From Dendrobium chrysotoxum (Eukaryota; Streptophyta; Magnoliopsida; Asparagales; Orchidaceae): a DNA stretch of 64,000 bases. The stretch spans positions 21,096,228 to 21,160,227 of the forward strand of contig CM034304.1 of the NCBI GenBank assembly GCA_019925795.1. Reading direction: 5' to 3'. The position numbers and the translations under genes are program-made. The first letter of the stretch is position 1. Each line of letters begins with the position of its first letter. This document shows positions 1-10,834 of the stretch, one piece after another. Below the pieces are notes generated by a model that saw only the letters and a program-made list of their open reading frames with translations, did no database searches and had not been told where the DNA came from.

Positions 1-720
1 TCCATTAGCATGTGGGTAATAGATTATTGAGTATCTCCAATCAATACCGTGGCGACTTGGAAAGTTATTGATCTTCTTAGACTTGAAAGTGGACCCATTA
101 TCGAATATGATTCTGCAGGGCATACCGAATCGATATACGATATGGTCATGAAAGAATTTCATTACATAGTGTGAAGTCACATTTCTCAGTGGAATTGCTT
201 CTGCCCACTTTGAAAAGTAATCAGTCACTGCTAATATGAAGCGATGACCCCTTGAAGAAGGAGGGTCAATTGGCCTGATGATATCTGTGCCCCAACTTTT
301 GAAAGGCCATGAAGCTATCATAGGATGCAACACATTAGGCGGCTGATGTAAAACTACACCATGAACCTGACACTGATGATAACATTTTCAATTTTTATGC
401 AATCATCAATCATCATAGGCCAGTAGTAACCAAGTCTTTTAATTTTCATTTTCATCTTAGGACCCGATTGATAAGCAGCTTATAGTCCAGCATGGACTTC
501 GTTAATGATTTATAGGGCCTCTCGTTTATCTAAAGTACGGAGCCACATTTGATCGAACGATCGACGGTACAATATATCGTTAACTAGTGCATAAGATAGG
601 GCACATTTCTTGATTTGATTAGCAAGAGACCTGTCATGGGGAAGCTTACCTTCTTGAAGGTACTTGATTATTGGTTGTCTCCAACCTTCTTCTTCATCGA
701 TTGCTGAAGAGGTAGAAAGG
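1..720 (-). pseudogene. Ogre/Tat integrase domain (partial, broken)
   Basis: On the minus strand the translation shows a Ty3-gypsy integrase. The zinc-binding part lies around 480-370, where a CxxC-like 'CYHQCQVHG' stretch is visible. It is followed by the catalytic core with 'SWGTDIIRPIDPPSSRGHRF', 'AVTDYFSKWAEAIPL' and 'IIFDNGSTF' (second catalytic Asp) between about 300 and 60. Integrase would insert the cDNA copy into chromosomes. The C-terminal part and last catalytic Glu are beyond the left edge. No open frame long enough to be functional remains. The position downstream of the second RNase H is the normal Tat order. Confidence 0.75.
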
Positions 721-731
721 AGCTGGGAAGA

Positions 732-1193
732 TTATTTGTTGAGGTGTTCCAAATCTATAGGAGATATGACTTGATGACCCTGTACTTCTATAGGGATAGA
801 ATCTTCTTCTAGACAGGCAAATTCTTTTGCAAGCTTTGCTAGGGCATCCAACGAGGAATTGCTTCCACGAGGAAGCCTATACATAGTTACAATGAGAATT
901 TTCTCAAGCAAGTGCATTGTGTACTGGTGATATTTAAGGAGTTTAGGATTTAAGACCTTATAGGTCCCTACAATCTGATTGAACACTAGTTGAGAATCAC
1001 CATAGATCTTAATCTCTTTAATCTCTATCAGGATTGCAAGTTCTTGGCCAATTATCAAAGCTACGTACTCAACCTCGTTGTTCGTACAAGGTTTTGATAA
1101 ATGGTAGGAAAAGTACATTATTCCCTTATCCGGTATTATGAAAACTAGGCCAACTCCAGCTTTTCCAGGAATAGTGGATTGAGGTGTTTTGCC
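732..1193 (-). pseudogene. Archaeal-type RNase H of the Ogre/Tat element
   Basis: An open stretch of 128 residues (1118-732) continues, across a short gap, the segment that starts at 'WEMYFDGA' near 1230. Visible RNase H features are the starting Asp in 'YFDGA', 'SYHLSKPCTNNEVEYVALI' with the catalytic Glu, 'IKIYGDSQLVFNQI' with the next Asp, and a C-terminal 'PRGSNSSLDALAKLA' helix. A second, archaeal-type RNase H after the usual one is a Tat-lineage trait. The domain would remove the RNA strand during reverse transcription. A stop separates it from the preceding segment. The plus-strand fragment at 35898-36300 carries the same domain, cut by an L1 insertion. Confidence 0.8.
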
Positions 1194-1727
1194 TCACTAA
1201 GAGGATGTTGCACCATCAAAATACATTTCCCAGGTTTGAGTATTGGATTCCTCAAAACTCATGATCTGATCGTCAGGTAAATCATCATTTAGAGGAGATT
1301 CCGCCGGTAGTGGGTGTGCTACAAGGAAGTCGGTGACAGCCTGCCCTTTTACAACACCTAGGGGAATGAAAGTGATTTCAAATTGAAGCAGTATCATAGA
1401 CCAACGAGCTAGACGTTCTGACAATGTGGGCCGGGTCATAAGATATTGCAGGGGGTTGACACTGGAAATCAAATTAATTTGGTGAGAAAGCATGTAATGC
1501 CTTAGTTTTTGTGCTGCAAAAACTAAAGTAAGGCAATATTTCTCAATTACAGGATAACGAATTTTCGTTGGAAGGAGTCTTCGACTTAAGTAATAGAGAG
1601 CATTCTCTTTCCCATCGTTGTTGACTTGAGCTAGGAGGGCCCCGAGAGATTCGTCAAGGGCTGCAGTGTAAAGGATTAGAGGTCTCCCAGGAATGGGGGT
1701 TGTTAGAATTGGCGGATTTGTCAGGTA
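1194..1727 (-). pseudogene. Ogre/Tat RT-linked RNase H and tether
   Basis: This segment follows the RT on the minus strand. Translation gives 'ALYYLSRRLL', 'EKYCLTLVFAAQKLRHYMLS' and 'PLQYLMTRPTLSERLARWSM', the usual end of the gypsy RNase H. Then comes the tether 'GQAVTDFLVAHPLP', and it ends at 'WEMYFDGA' where the second RNase H begins. The longest open part is 1493-1197. It would degrade RNA in RNA-DNA hybrids together with the RT. It is interrupted by stops at both sides and is not functional. Confidence 0.75.
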
Positions 1728-2640
1728 TTATTTCATATTTTCAAAAGCGTTTTGATATTTCTCATCCCAAATGAATTTGGCATCCTTTTTAGCCAGGGAA
1801 GAGAATGATTGACATCTTCTAAAAAGATTAAAAATAAATTTTCTTATATACGCCAGCCTGCCCTGAAGAGATCTCAATTGTGTAAGACTCTTAGGAGGCG
1901 GCATATTTAAGATAGCTTCAATTTTGGCAGGATCAATTTCAATTTCGCGGTGCCTGATAACAAAAACTAAGAATTTCCCGGACGTGATGCCAAAAGCGCA
2001 CTTCAAAGGATTTATTTTAAGGTCATAGTAGCACAACCGCTCGAAGATGATTCTTAAGTCATAAAGATAAGCCTCTTTCACTCTGCTCTTGATAACTAAA
2101 TCATCGATGTAGCACTCGACTTGATTGTGGATTAAGTCATCAAAGATATGAGCATGGCCTATTGGTAGGTTGCACCGATATTTTTAAGGCCAAAGGGCAT
2201 CACTTTATAATAAAAGATCCCTATAGGACTTCTGAATGTATTGTTTCTCTCATCTTTTAGGGCTATCTTATTTTGATTATAACCAGATGAGCCATCCATA
2301 AACAAGAAAACAACATGCAAGGAGGCAATGCCTACCATGAGTTCCGGGATTGGCAAAGAAAAGTCATCCTTAGGACATGCCTTGTTCAGGTCTCTATAGT
2401 CAACACAGACTCGAATTATATCGTTCTTCTTTCAAACAGGCACGACACTGGCTACCCAAGAGGGATATTATTCCTCTCGAATAAATCTAGCTTCAGCCAA
2501 CTTCTTAACTTTAGAAATGATTTATTGTTTAACAGGGATGGTATCATGCCCGATTCCAAGTTTATGGACTACTACATCAGTGGATAACCCCGACATTTCA
2601 TCGTATGTCTAGGTAAAGCAATCCTTAAACTTCGGATAAA
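1728..2640 (-). pseudogene. Ogre/Tat reverse transcriptase
   Basis: Minus-strand translation gives a gypsy RT. It starts with 'VCVDYRDLNKACPKD' around 2440-2390, followed by 'LPIPELMVGIASLHVVFLFM', 'YNQNKIALKDE' and 'IGIFYYKVMPFGLKN' (2356-2159). The catalytic YIDD is at 2111-2100 and is intact. The thumb and connection 'KCAFGITSGKFL' and 'LTQLRSLQGRLAYIRKFI' lie in 2081-1728. The reading shifts between pieces and has several stops, so no complete RT is encoded. The related plus-strand copy (28350-29100) has YIDN instead of YIDD. Confidence 0.85.
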
Positions 2641-3842
2641 AGTTGAATTAGATCCTTAGACTCATCCTCACTCAACAAAGAACTTATGAAAGTGGGGCGA
2701 GGGTCATCCTCTATTCCAAGGTTGATTTCTTTAAGTTCATCAACTGTCGATTTAATTTCTTCTTCAAATTCAAGGGGTGCATCCTGAACCTGAAGTTCGT
2801 CAGAATCATTTAAAGTCTCCAAATAAAGTCCATCGAGTGAATCGATGACTTCAGTAAGGATATTTTTAGATTTAAGATAACTAGTTATCATTAAATAGAA
2901 TTTGTCATCATCAAATGATCTATTAGTACCAAAGCCGATACCACTTTTCTAATATTTATTAACTTTTGAATTCCAAAGACTTTCGTAGTATCTAGCCTGA
3001 CCCTTAGTCCATTGACTCGAAGCAAAATCTTTAGAGATAAGAGATTTAACACCAGTGGGAAAGTAGCAAAAAGGTTATTCCATTAATTCATTGAAATTTG
3101 CCTCCTCAAGGATTACATCATCTTTATTCCTTGAGGAGGAAGAGCTAGAAAAGAACTTCTAGACTTTCCTTACTTCTCCATTTAAGATAGGGGCATCCTT
3201 AGTCACTAACCCTTAGACCCTATCAGCATATAGTGGGGTTAAGGTGAAGGATTCAACTGCCCTATTAAGCTTTTCATATAGACTCAATTCAGGCTCGTCA
3301 CTTTCAAAATTTGTTTTTGTACCCTCCTGGTCGCTATCCAATTCTAAAGTGAGATCAAACTTTGGAGGAGGATTGATTTTTGTATAATTAAAAGCAAATC
3401 TTGCACCTCTTTTTCTTGATTCTTCATCAGAACTTGTTTCAAGTTCAATGTAGATTGGGGGATTTCTTTTTTCAACTGAAGGGCGGCCTCGACCGCTTGC
3501 TCTTTAGGCCATCCTCCCACCTCTTTGAGGTAAATTATTTGGAGGCCTAAAGATCATGCGCTCGACATCGTCTTCACTACTTGAATTTTGCCTCTTTTAA
3601 TGCTTGACTTTTTCTTTTCTCAATTATTGAATTGCTTTTGAACTTGGACTTTCTACTTTTTCCTCCTTGATGTTAATCTCTACCTTAGAACAGGCAGTGG
3701 GCTCTTTAGGTACGTAGTACACCGCATCCTCGTAGATCCCAATCTCATGAATAGAGAATGGTTGCAGACCACCCTTAATTTCAAATTCAATGCCATCTCG
3801 TTAGTACTTGATGCACTAATGTTGGGTAGAAGGAACAATCCT
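2641..3842 (-). pseudogene. Ogre/Tat spacer between protease and RT
   Basis: This stretch joins protease to RT on the minus strand. The part at 2891-2625 is an acidic open stretch ending in 'STVDELKEINLGIEDDPRPT', the usual entry to Tat-lineage RTs. Upstream (3842-2900) only short broken pieces are readable. It aligns by eye with 26920-28130 on the plus strand, for example the 'ACSKVEINIKEEK'-like coding around 3690-3650 against 27095-27120. Tat/Ogre elements are known for a long, variable and sometimes intron-bearing region here. I see no clear splice signals that would support an intron. Confidence 0.55.
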
Positions 3843-4240
3843 TTATTCATGGATCCAGGGCCAACCTAGGAGCATGTTAAAGGACGTTGATGAATCTATT
3901 ATATAAAATTTTACTTTAGTTTTCAATTCTCCTATGTCTAGAAGAAGGGTAACTAAACCTAAAGCCTTCTCTCCCTTTTCATTGAACCCACGAAGTACTA
4001 ACTTATCAGTTGAGAGCTTGCTAGTATTAATTCTAAGGTACGTGAAAGTCTTTATGTTCATCACATTGATCGATGCACCCGGATCAACGAGAACTCTTGA
4101 TAACTTAAATTAGCTTACATTTATGGTGATGTAAAGTGGACGATTGTGGTCGACAGTTCTGAGGATAAATCTTCGTTAGAGAAGGTAACCCCGGGGGATT
4201 TCCTTGAAGTACAAAGCTTCTTCCTCAGAAGTTGAAGCTA
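3843..4240 (-). pseudogene. Ogre/Tat aspartic protease (partial)
   Basis: The 73-residue open stretch (4064-3843) includes 'NTSKLSTDKLVLRGFNEKGE' followed by 'FYIIDSSTSFNMLLGWPWIH', the C-terminal half of a gypsy retropepsin (usually 'YNLLLGRPWIH'). The catalytic Asp region should lie just upstream (about 4130-4065), where 'VLVDPGASINVMN' can be read: the usual active-site D-[GS]-[GS] is present only as D-P-G, so it is probably inactive. The enzyme would cleave the Gag-Pol precursor. A second copy of the C-terminal half is at 26785-26940. Confidence 0.65.
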
Positions 4241-5138
4241 ATTGAGCTAAGCAAATCTCTGGGTCGAGAAGTACTTTAATTAGAGTCTCCCTCATCTCTT
4301 TTGAAAGGACAAGAGCATCATAAATGCTCAACTTAGCAGGTAACTTCCTAAGGTGAGCTAAGATATTATAATCAACACTTGGAACATTAACGTCAGGACC
4401 CAGTGGATTTAAAAGAATTGGAGTTTATTATTGAGAAGGGATTTGAATCAGATCATCAGAAATAACTTATTTTCCTTTGCCCTGAGGAGGTAGCCTAGGG
4501 GGTAAGACCTTACCACCATGTAGTTATACTTGCATGATCTCATCAAAAGTATTAACTACAAGGGGGTCTACACTCTCCTTAGGCGATTGATTGTCATTAT
4601 CTAAGTGGGAGTCCAAATCTAAAAAGTCTATCACGATGGCAATCCCTTGAAAGTTAATTTTTGGGGTTTCACCATCTGATAAGACATCAGATTTATTTCT
4701 CTTCTGAAGAGTTAAATCTGGTGAGCCGAGTGTTTGAATTTCATGATTGATCTCAGCTTGTGCTTAATTATTTTCAACAGAAGAGTCATCTTGATTTACA
4801 TTCTCAACATTAATCATTAAAATATTTACAGCAGGATCAGAATTTTTATTTAATTTTTGACCCTTTACCTTTGATGGGGCAAAGTAAAAGTCAAATAATT
4901 TCAGTGGAGACAATGGTTTTGAGCCACCATCTACCACTTATACAGATCTCTCATCAACAAATTTCCTCTCTATAAAAGCTTCACTCTTTTCATTTTTATT
5001 TAATACAGTAGTTCCTAAGACTACTGGAGAGGAAAATATCCCAACGTCCTCCTGCGAAGCCTCAAGGTCAACCTCCCAGATAAGGTCCTGGGCTCTCATC
5101 GATAAATGTTGAGAAAGATAAAAATATTTCTTAATCAA
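4241..5138 (-). pseudogene. Region between Ogre/Tat gag and protease
   Basis: The sequence between gag and protease on the minus strand is recognisable only as short acidic open pieces. The longest is 66 residues at 5138-4938; others include '...DKINVLDALVLSKEM' around 4340-4270. In related elements this part is the end of Gag and a linker before protease. There are many stops. I see no separate gene. Confidence 0.45.
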
Positions 5139-6389
5139 CTATTTAAATGCTTGAGATAGTGTTATATCCCAACCATATTCAATGGACAGAGAAGAGTTAA
5201 AATTCTTACTTGAAATGGATTTGACAGACCCCTGATCCAGATCGACCAGATACTCCTTTGGAATTATGATATTACCTTGATGAAAATTCTTTTTGAGCCA
5301 GTCCTTGAAGACAATGTAATCTTCGATTGTGTGGCCTAACATGCGATGGTAGGGGCAAAAAGTTGGATCATCCTTCTTATTTGCCTCTTCTGGCTTCTTG
5401 GCCTCTGACAATAAAAAAACTGACTTCTTTTGTAGACTTTTGAAGATCTTCCTCACCGACTCTCTTTTAAATGGATAAGTATGAGCCAATCTCTCTTTAA
5501 AAGAAATCGGGTGAGAATCTCTAGCAGGTTGAGAGGTTACCTGAAAAGTTGGAGATTTTTTAGTTTATTGAACTAGAGGATTACTTGACTGTACATTCAT
5601 TGGTTTCTTCCCCTTTTCGACAGCTGAAACCATTATTATTCTCTTTTCAAAGGACTTCAATAGTTTACTAGCTTTCTTCTCTTCAGTAGAATCCTTCAGG
5701 AATGACATTTTAGAAGCCTCTTCCTGTAGATTACTAGCCTTATTCAAAAGTTTTTCGAAGATTTTGATAGCAAAACCCTTCAGAAGAAAAGCAATAGGCC
5801 CATGGATGTTATTTAAAAGAATCTCCACTGCATGTTACTCTTGCAACTAGGGTTCACACTTCATCGAGAGGTTTTGCCACCTTAAGATGTACTCAACCAA
5901 AGACTCGCCCGTCTTTTATTTTTTAATGACAAGATCACCAATGGTTACACGCTGCTGAGCTCCTGAGAATCTCTTTAAGAATAGACTCTCGAGCACTGTA
6001 AATATTTTTACAGAACCATTCGAAAGATCTGCGTACCACTCAAAAATAATACCGGATAGACTACTCACAAACTAGAGAAAGAGTATAGCATTTGACCCTC
6101 CTGCATTGTAAGAGCTCGCTTGGAAGTAGGCTAAGTACAGTCTTGGGTTTTCTAAACCACTAAAAATTTTGAATGAAGGTGGCAAAAAGCCTTTAGGATA
6201 AGAGACTAAATCATATTCTTTAGGGTAAGGTCTACCCTTTGGAATATATGTAGTCCATTGAGAGTGGGCTAAGGCGTCCCTTATCTGGGTCTCAATCATC
6301 TGGCGGATATCTTTATCAGCTGGAGAGGTTGGGAAAGCAACTTCTGGGGTTCTGGGGCTTGATTCTGTCTTCCTACTATTCTCACCCAC
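5139..6389 (-). pseudogene. Ogre/Tat gag
   Basis: Gag packages the element RNA into virus-like particles. The start is at 6389. The first 105 residues contain 'PYPKEYDLVSYPKGFLPPSF' and 'GLENPRLYLAYFQASSYNAG', the conserved Gag core of Tat elements. Broken pieces follow at 5828-5565 and 5489-5139. The last has a C-P-Y-H-R..GHTIED-Y stretch (about 5360-5310), a Tat zinc-knuckle-like motif in which the final Cys has become Tyr. At least three stops or shifts separate the pieces. The Sirevirus insertion lies about 590 bases upstream of this start. Confidence 0.75.
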
Positions 6390-6973
6390 TGTATGTGTTA
6401 TAGGTTATAACTATTTGGACTGAGACTACTGAGCTTTAACCATTTGATCCTGTATTTATTCCATTCTCAGCATTATCTGCTCAATTTTATTCTCCAAACT
6501 CTTGATGTACTAATCCTTTTCATTCAACTTAATTGATCCATCTGAGTCTGAATCTACAGCTGCAGAGGCCTCTTCTTTACCAGATCGGTGTCTTGAAGGC
6601 TCAACATCTTTATTTGATGCTTGAGTTTTAACCATACAAATGTTTCCAGCTGAGTCCTCCTCCATTAAATCATCAGCTTATGGATCGAAGGCTTCAATCG
6701 CCTTCTCCTTAAGTATATCTCTGATCTCCTAGACCACCTCATCGACTGGTCTACCCTCAATTAACTCAATATCGATGGGCAAGTAACCTTTATAATTGAT
6801 CATCTCTTCAAACTCCTCTGCTTCTAGATTGGCAAGGACTTCTTGGACTTTCAAATCATCAGCAGTAGGTTCCACTACCAATTGATCTAGCATTTCTTAA
6901 TCATCATCTGGCACTATCCCCTCCCCTATGACTGTCCCAGGGTCGGTAGTCACGAGGGTGACATCCTCAACAG
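6390..6973 (-). pseudogene. Leader of Ogre/Tat gag, up to the Sirevirus insertion
   Basis: The minus-strand translation here is mostly open and acidic or charged, with a coiled-coil-like stretch near 6550-6450 ('DYIKSLENKIEQIMLRME'). It is punctuated by in-frame stops. It leads into the gag start at 6389. It directly abuts the target duplication (6974-6978) of the Sirevirus and continues on the other side at 18435. It probably belongs to the N-terminal part of Gag or the ORF1-gag spacer. I recognise no domain. Confidence 0.45.
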
Positions 6974-6978
6974 GGTGA
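6974..6978. repeat. Target-site duplication GGTGA, left copy
   Basis: GGTGA directly precedes the 5' LTR (which starts TGTTGCAAATC) and recurs at 18430-18434 directly after the 3' LTR. A 5-bp duplication is standard for Ty1-copia integration. It shows that the element inserted as a unit. Confidence 0.9.
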
Positions 6979-7230
6979 TGTTGCAAATCTGGTTTTGATG
7001 ATGACAAACATGTCTCTATTATGTTTTTTCTTGGCTAACCCGTTTCAGGCACAAAAGATCACGAGCAAATCAAGCCAACTCAAGATCGGGTCCAAGTGTG
7101 TCAAATGTATGGTTTTTCTCTTTATTGAGTCAATTGTAATGTAACTGATCCCTTAGCTAAGTAACCTTGCACACACACACTCAGGGGGAGAGCTTGAGTG
7201 AGTTAGAGTTTCTGTTCATTTTTTTGTTCA

Positions 7231-7906
7231 GATCGTCCTGGACGATATTCACATCGTCCTGGATGATCCAGTAAAAATAGAAACCCTAATTAGGGCGACC
7301 AAGTTAAGTGAGTCTGATTAAGCAGATCGTCCTGGATGATCTTTGGATCGTACGGGACAATATGCTCAAATCAGAAATTCTCAGCCGCCAGAACAAGTTA
7401 GGCAAGTTTTTATTTTAAGTTATTTGGTCTGATCGTCCCGGACGATATGTGTATCATCCTGGACGATTCAAAATAATCATGCCTAAATTAGTTTGGTAAT
7501 TAAGAAAAGCAATTAATATTTAATTGATACGATCATATCATCCTGGACGATCGCAGGATCGTCCTGGACGATCATGATCGTCTAGTGCATTTTAGCTGTA
7601 TGTCCCGAACTGTGTTCAGGACGATTTGGGCACTTTTTGAACTAATCGTATAAGATGATGTCCCTATCATCTTGGATGATCAAGTCATTTTTTGGTCGTC
7701 CAGCATAGGTTTCTTTGGACGACCCGAACTGTCTTCTGGATGATATTCCTCGACTTGCACTAATCGTCCCGGACGATCGCAGGATCGTACGGGACGATAT
7801 GAATAATTTTTTCTACTGATCGTACAGAAGAGCCAGATCGTCTAGGCTGAAATAGCTGAATTTAAACTGATCGTACAGGACGATATACCAATCATCCTGG
7901 ACGATC
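7231..7906 (+). repeat. Array of short palindromes in 5' LTR (U3)
   Basis: The motif GATCGTCCTGGACGATC and close variants (ATCGTACGGGACGAT, ATCATCCTGGATGAT) recur roughly twenty times. Each is a dyad of ATCGTCC and GGACGAT arms around one central base. Many copies differ by CG-to-CA or CG-to-TG changes, as expected from decay of methylated CpG. All lie upstream of the TATA box. Palindrome arrays in LTR promoters are reported for Sireviruses and are likely cis-regulatory. Confidence 0.85.
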
Positions 7907-7948
7907 TTGGCCGACCAGTTGAGATTTAGGGCAAATTTTAAGCCCTCC

Positions 7949-7957
7949 TATAAAATA
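7949..7957 (+). promoter_or_regulatory. Probable TATA box of 5' LTR
   Basis: TATAAAATA follows the palindrome array and precedes the GA-rich R/U5-like region. The same sequence is at 17727-17735 in the 3' LTR. Position and context suggest the LTR core promoter. Confidence 0.6.
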
Positions 7958-8645
7958 ACTTTTTCTTGAAATAATAAAAATCTTTTGCCACTTTCCTTCC
8001 CATAGAAACCCTTGAGAGAAAGAGAGAGAGAGTTTGGGAGAGAGAGAGAGGATCTTGTGAGGGGGAGTTAGTGAGAGATTCACTAAGGTTGCTCCAAGCA
8101 CGGATCAGAGTCGTCTTCTCCGCTCGTCGTCTTTCGTCTAGTCGGTGTTCGTCATGGGAGGATCATTCGCAAGAAGATCAGGGGTTCTCTACCCACTTTA
8201 GGTGGAAGCAAAAGGAGTTTGAAGGTTCTCTGCCTGCTTCAGGAGGAAGCAAAAGGAGGTCGGGTTCTCTGCCCCACCGTGTGGTGAAAAGGAGGTCTTG
8301 TACAGGCTTCTCCGCCTTGCTGTGGGAGCAAAAGGAGAGACACTTTTTTTTAGTGCAATACCCGGAGGGGAGGCTCCGGGGAGTTGACGTAGGTCAAGTT
8401 GATCGAACCACTATAAAATCTAGTTTGCTTTTCTAATTCAATTCTGCACTTTACTTTTTGATATTAACTGCGTGGGTGAATATCTGAGATTGATCTTTTC
8501 GTTCTTGTTTAATTATTTCCGCTGCTAAGTATCAAAAAGATTTTTCATTGTTATTGTGAAATTTTTAAATAACTAATTCACCCCCCCTCTTGGTTAGCCT
8601 CGGGACTAGTTCACTAGGGCTTAACATCCCTATCAAACTTTCAAG

Positions 8646-8657
8646 TGGTATCAGAGC
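8646..8657 (+). other. Primer-binding site for initiator tRNA-Met
   Basis: TGGTATCAGAGC begins two bases after the 5' LTR. This is the standard plant copia PBS, complementary to the 3' end of initiator tRNA-Met, where minus-strand cDNA synthesis starts. Confidence 0.95.
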
Positions 8658-8698
8658 AGGATTCAAAATTTAGGTTTAAAATTTTTTGAATTTGATCC

Positions 8699-10500
8699 AT
8701 GGCTAACTGTAACAATCGTAATACTGCTGAAGGTTATTCTATTACAAGACCACCGTTGTTTGATAATATTCCTTTTGATTTTTGGAAAATACGCATGTCT
8801 ACTTTTCTTCAATCGATTGACTATCGCATGTGGATGTTAGTTAAGGATGGATACGAACCATCTTTTAGATTGATTAACAATGTGAAAACTGAACTCCTAT
8901 TTGCAGATTGGACTTTTGATGATCGTGATTTAGCACAGTTAAATGCAAAATGTTTGAACTGTTTCTTTTGTGCTTCAAAATCTGAAGATTATATGCGTGT
9001 TTCTACTTGTACAACGGGTAAAGAGATCCGGGATAGATTCTGTATAATATATGAAGGTACAACTGAAGTCAAACAGTCTAGGTTAAATATCTTGTTACAT
9101 GAATACGAACATTTTCGCATGAAACCTAGTGAGATGATCTCAGAAATGTACATAAGATTCACTCAAATTGTTACCTCTTTGCATGCTCTAGGAAGAGAAT
9201 TAACTAATTACGAAAGAGTGAACAAAATTCTTAGATGTTTGCCTGCTTCTTACGATGCTAAGATTACTGCTATCATGAAATCTAAAGATTTAAATACTTA
9301 CTCCATTGACAGCTTACTTGGATCACTCATTGCTTACGAGCAAGGGGTGAACCAAAGATAACTTGATGCAGGTGAACGAAAGAAGGAGAAGACAGTGGCG
9401 CTAAAGGCCAAAGATTCAGATGCTAGTACTTCCGGGTCTGATAGCGATGATGTTGCTTTAATCACAAGGTAATTCAAGAGCTTTCTAAGGAAGAAGAATA
9501 AGAATTTTCAAAAGTGGAACAAAGGTAAGACCAGTAGAAACTTTAAAGGTTCATCTGAATCTATTTTTTTTTAATGCAGGAAGCCTGGACACATAAAGGA
9601 GAATTATCGTACACTCAAGGCTCACCCAAGAAAGGAGAAGGGTGAGGAGAAATAAAAGTTCAGAAAGGATAAGAAGCGGATACAAAAGGCGTTCTGGGCA
9701 GACTCTGCATCCGACTCCTCTAAGACTGAAGCTGAAGAGGAGGAAACAAACTTGTGTCTGATGGCTGATGATCACCCTGGTCAGTCAGACCAGGAAGAGG
9801 TATGTGAGCTTACCTACGATCAATTATTTGAGGTATCTAAAAAAATTCATGCATCATATAGGAAGCTTAAGAAAGCCCATGCTAGTTTGAAATTGGATTA
9901 CTTGACTTTGCAAAAAGAGCATGATGTTTTGATTAAAGATCATTCCACTATTGATAGCAATCACATGTCTTTACTTGATGAGTTTGATGAATTGAATAGA
10001 AAGCATTCTAATTTAATTATTGAGCATGATGCATTAAAAATATCGCATGTTGAACTAGAAGCTGCCTTTAAGAAATTAAAAGATATGGCATGTGATTTAG
10101 AAAGTAATGAAAGTGCAAGAACTTTTGAGATTGGTAGTCTTAATAAGGAGAATGAAATTTTAAGAGTAAAACTTAATGCTTTTGAAAAGAACAAAAAACC
10201 ACCTACTTTTGAACAGTTTTATGCACCGCCGCCTTTTGAAAAATCTGTTGCAAGTTCATCAAAGCATGTTTCATACACTTCTAGGAAGAGGCACTACCAC
10301 TCACGACGTTTAGTTAATCCTTTTCCTGGTGTTAGATGTTTTTCATGTGGCATGTTAGGACACATTTCCCACACCTGCACTATTTACCGTAGTACACATT
10401 GGGTGTGGAAACCCAAACTGCCTGTTTCACAGCACAGCACGCATGTATTGCATTCTTCTTTTCATAAGAAGGGTTCCTAAGACTGACGTTTGATATTTTT
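8699..10500 (+). pseudogene. Sirevirus gag
   Basis: The ATG at 8699 lies 42 bases after the PBS. The first 220 residues are a UBN2-type copia Gag, with 'PPLFDNIPFDFWKIRMSTFL' near the start and 'LLHEYEHFRMKPSEMISEMY' in the middle. A TAA stops it at 9359-9361; further in-frame stops are near 9470, 9572 and 9652. A first zinc knuckle (around 9575-9610) has lost two Cys. A charged helical, coiled-coil-like stretch follows (9790-10200), then an intact CCHC knuckle 'CFSCGMLGHISHTC' (10337-10378). Long Gags with a coiled-coil region are typical of Sireviruses. The frame is the same as that of pol. Three stops (10478-10520) separate it from protease. Confidence 0.85.
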
Positions 10501-10534
10501 GTAGGGGTGCTCTCACACAAGACCTCGTGAGAGC

Positions 10535-10834
10535 ATGTGGTACCTAGACAGCGGATGTTCTAGACACATGACTGGAGATGCAAATCAGTTCATTTCGCTG
10601 GAGGCCAGGGCTGGAGGCAAGGTTACACTTAGAGATAACACCACTAGGAAGGTGGTAGGCACAGGTATAATTGGTGATTCAAAGAATTTTATGATTGATA
10701 ATGTTTTGCTTGTGGATGGACTGAAACACAACTTACTGAGCATCAGTCAACTTTGTGACAAGGGATACAGCATCAAATTCCTGCCCACTGGCTGCATTTT
10801 AAGCTTAAATGATGAAGTTGTTTTGCAGGGGTAA
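10535..10834 (+). pseudogene. Sirevirus protease domain
   Basis: The open stretch begins at 'WYLDSGCSRHMTG', the copia aspartic protease active site (D-S-G). It continues through 'VLLVDGLKHNLLSISQLCDK', the conserved C-terminal part. It would cut the polyprotein. It is in frame with gag upstream and integrase downstream, but is bounded by TAA (10832-10834) and by the stops before 10523. The active-site residues look intact. Confidence 0.9.

Larger units (their letters stand above)
6979..8643 (+). repeat. Sirevirus 5' LTR
   Basis: It begins TGTTGCAAATCTGG and ends AACTTTCA, so it has the usual TG...CA ends. A near-identical copy lies at 16758-18429. It contains an array of short palindromes (7231-7906), a TATA box (7949-7957), a GA-rich tract (8010-8050) and, further downstream, 40-50-bp imperfect repeats built on 'GGTTCTCTGCC...GCAAAAGGAG' (8185-8340). 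A C-run follows at 8581. The LTR would drive transcription and end the transcript. Confidence 0.95.

Noticed and set aside
2315..2587. Plus-strand open frame of 90 codons
   Set aside because: It is the antisense shadow of the Ogre/Tat reverse transcriptase.
7231..7906. CRISPR-like reading of the regularly repeated dyads
   Set aside because: Spacing is irregular, the repeats are short palindromes inside LTRs of a plant retrotransposon, and there are no cas genes.
8071..8436. Open frame of about 120 codons in the LTR, repeated at 17744-18175
   Set aside because: It lies in the transcribed part of both LTRs, is built of short DNA repeats, differs in frame and start between the copies, and has no recognisable domain.
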